5,387 nt of DNA from Betaproteobacteria bacterium. GTDB taxonomy: Bacteria > Pseudomonadota > Gammaproteobacteria > Burkholderiales > Burkholderiaceae_D. Location of the stretch: the NCBI GenBank assembly GCA_015655165.1, contig JAATFN010000010.1, positions 1 through 5,387 of the forward strand. Reading direction: 5' to 3'. Each line of letters begins with the position of its first letter. Position 1 is the stretch's first letter. This document shows positions 4,227 to 5,387 of this stretch, piece after piece. The notes beneath the pieces were generated by a model, which worked only from the letters and a program-made list of their open reading frames with translations, was not told where the DNA came from and did not search any database. A program made the position numbers and the translations under genes.

Positions 4227-5387
4227 TAAAAATTTCTATTGCCCACCGTATCGTGTTGATGATTGTTCTGGTCAGTGCGACGGTTTTTTCTGCCAGCGCT
4301 GTGTGGCTTTACTACCATCTGGAAAACTCCCTGATTGGCCAGATTTATACCGACTTGAGATTTCGTCATTCGATTCTCGATCCATTACTCGTATCAAGCA
4401 GCAACCAACAAGAATGGAAAAATGTACGTGATAAACTGACCAATTTGAGTAGCCGAGACAATGGCACACACTACTGGGTGATGAGTGCAAATCAAGATTT
4501 TACGTTTGGCTCAGGCCCTGTCACGCCGCAATGGTTAAGTAAACCGGAGGGGTTTACTGTTGTTCAAAATGCCCAAACCAAACGCGCATGGGTCATTTTT
4601 ACACGCACAATCGCACCAAACCATGAACGTCCTGAATTGCGTTTTGTGATGGTGTCTGATTGCACACCATTTTTCACTACCCTCGCAAAATTCCGGAGCA
4701 TGCTAACAGCAGCTTCTTTAATCGGGGTATTAGTGATTGCCTTACTCGGCTATTTGATTGCGCGTGTCGGTTTGGCGCCTGTTCGTCGATTAAGTGCACA
4801 AGCCAATAGTCTACCTCCGGGCAACTCGCAACAACGTTTGGATACGAATGCCCTTCCCTCCGAATTAAAAGAGCTGGCATCGTCATTTAACGGCGCATTG
4901 GCACGTCAGGAAGCGGCATGGACTCAACTGGAAGGATTCAATGCGAATGTCGCGCATGAGTTACGTACACCGCTGACCAATATGATGGGACATACGCAAG
5001 TTATCCTGTCACAAAAACGCGATATCACCGAACTGGAAAATCTGCTTGAATCCAATCTTGAAGAAATAGAACGGATGACAGGTATCGTCAACGACATGAT
5101 GTTTTTATCCTATGCGGAAAACGGTCAGCGTGCCGCTGACTTGAGCAGTGTTTCATTAAAAGAAGAAGCATTAAAAACAGTCGATTATCTCGAACCTGTA
5201 TTAGCGGAAAACAATGTCATGGTCCATGTTTCAGGAAATGTCGATGCCACAGTTGACCGTCGCTTATTTCATCGTGCATTGGCCAATCTGTTATCCAACA
5301 GTGCGCGACATGTTACTGCTGGCGATACCGTCACCGTCGACCTCCTCAAAAAAGACAAATACGTACAGGTATCAGTCACCAATCCCG
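4223..5387 (+). CDS. Sensor histidine kinase, CusS/heavy-metal type (3' end beyond window)
   Basis: An open frame runs from the ATG at 4223 to the window end (388 full codons, no stop). Order of parts: TM helix 1 (about 10-30), a periplasmic sensor region (about 31-157), TM helix 2 (about 161-180), HAMP with the LAPVRRL motif (Pro186), a dimerisation domain with phospho-acceptor His245 in NVAHELRTPLTNMMGH, and the start of the ATPase domain with the N box RALANLLSNSARH (Asn355, Asn359). The VSVTNPG at the edge begins the next ATP-binding box. About 70-90 residues are probably missing. The start overlaps the regulator stop (ATGA), so the two are translationally coupled partners. The sensor region is poor in His, Met and Cys, with one Cys at 147 just before helix 2, so metal sensing is not evident and the signal is unknown. 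Confidence 0.94.
   Translation, partial: MIKISIAHRIVLMIVLVSATVFSASAVWLYYHLENSLIGQIYTDLRFRHSILDPLLVSSSNQQEWKNVRDKLTNLSSRDNGTHYWVMSANQDFTFGSGPVTPQWLSKPEGFTVVQNAQTKRAWVIFTRTIAPNHERPELRFVMVSDCTPFFTTLAKFRSMLTAASLIGVLVIALLGYLIARVGLAPVRRLSAQANSLPPGNSQQRLDTNALPSELKELASSFNGALARQEAAWTQLEGFNANVAHELRTPLTNMMGHTQVILSQKRDITELENLLESNLEEIERMTGIVNDMMFLSYAENGQRAADLSSVSLKEEALKTVDYLEPVLAENNVMVHVSGNVDATVDRRLFHRALANLLSNSARHVTAGDTVTVDLLKKDKYVQVSVTNP

Noticed and set aside
4078..4431. A 117-codon plus-strand frame crossing the regulator-kinase junction
   Set aside because: It is out of frame with both genes, whose conserved motifs and ATGA overlap are clear; no start signal is seen.
1..5387. CRISPR array, riboswitch or complete mobile element
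   Set aside because: No regularly spaced direct repeats, recognisable riboswitch motif, or intact transposase or integrase gene were seen.

Overview
The window looks like chromosomal DNA from a beta-proteobacterium, most likely order Burkholderiales. The evidence is a secreted protein of the DUF4148 type (a family seen mainly in that order), a cytochrome b561-YceI cluster, a heavy-metal-type two-component system, and a CCA-encoding tRNA-Gly. Base composition by eye is moderate (about half GC or slightly less), lower than in most Burkholderia. Family-level placement (for example Oxalobacteraceae) is only a guess.

Layout. Positions 1-404 hold no gene I can name; this stretch contains a hairpin, short broken reading frames and the terminator of the tRNA. 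A tRNA-Gly(GCC) lies on the minus strand at 405-480. After a roughly 230-base gap comes a minus-strand operon read from 2521 down to 784: a four-helix cytochrome b561 and two different YceI-family periplasmic proteins, ended by an intrinsic terminator at 710-733. Next, also on the minus strand, is a secreted protein made of three gap-free 41-residue repeats resembling DUF4148 (2724-3287). Divergent from it, on the plus strand, are an OmpR-type response regulator (3519-4226) and its sensor histidine kinase (from 4223, cut by the window end). Those two overlap by ATGA.

How the parts fit. The strongest observation is that the same operator-like sequence occurs three times: upstream of the b561-YceI-YceI operon, upstream of the DUF4148-like gene, and upstream of the regulator-kinase operon. 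Its core is TGACAAAATTGTCA or one mismatch from it, which fits the E. coli CusR box consensus TGACAANNTTGTCA. Each copy is followed by further GTCA half-sites at offsets +21 and +32, an exact 11-bp phasing. The natural reading is one autoregulated signalling module. The kinase and regulator would control their own operon, the divergent repeat protein, and a quinone/heme envelope redox operon. The input signal (metal, oxidant or other) cannot be read from the sequence. The wiring is inference; the repeated operator is directly visible.
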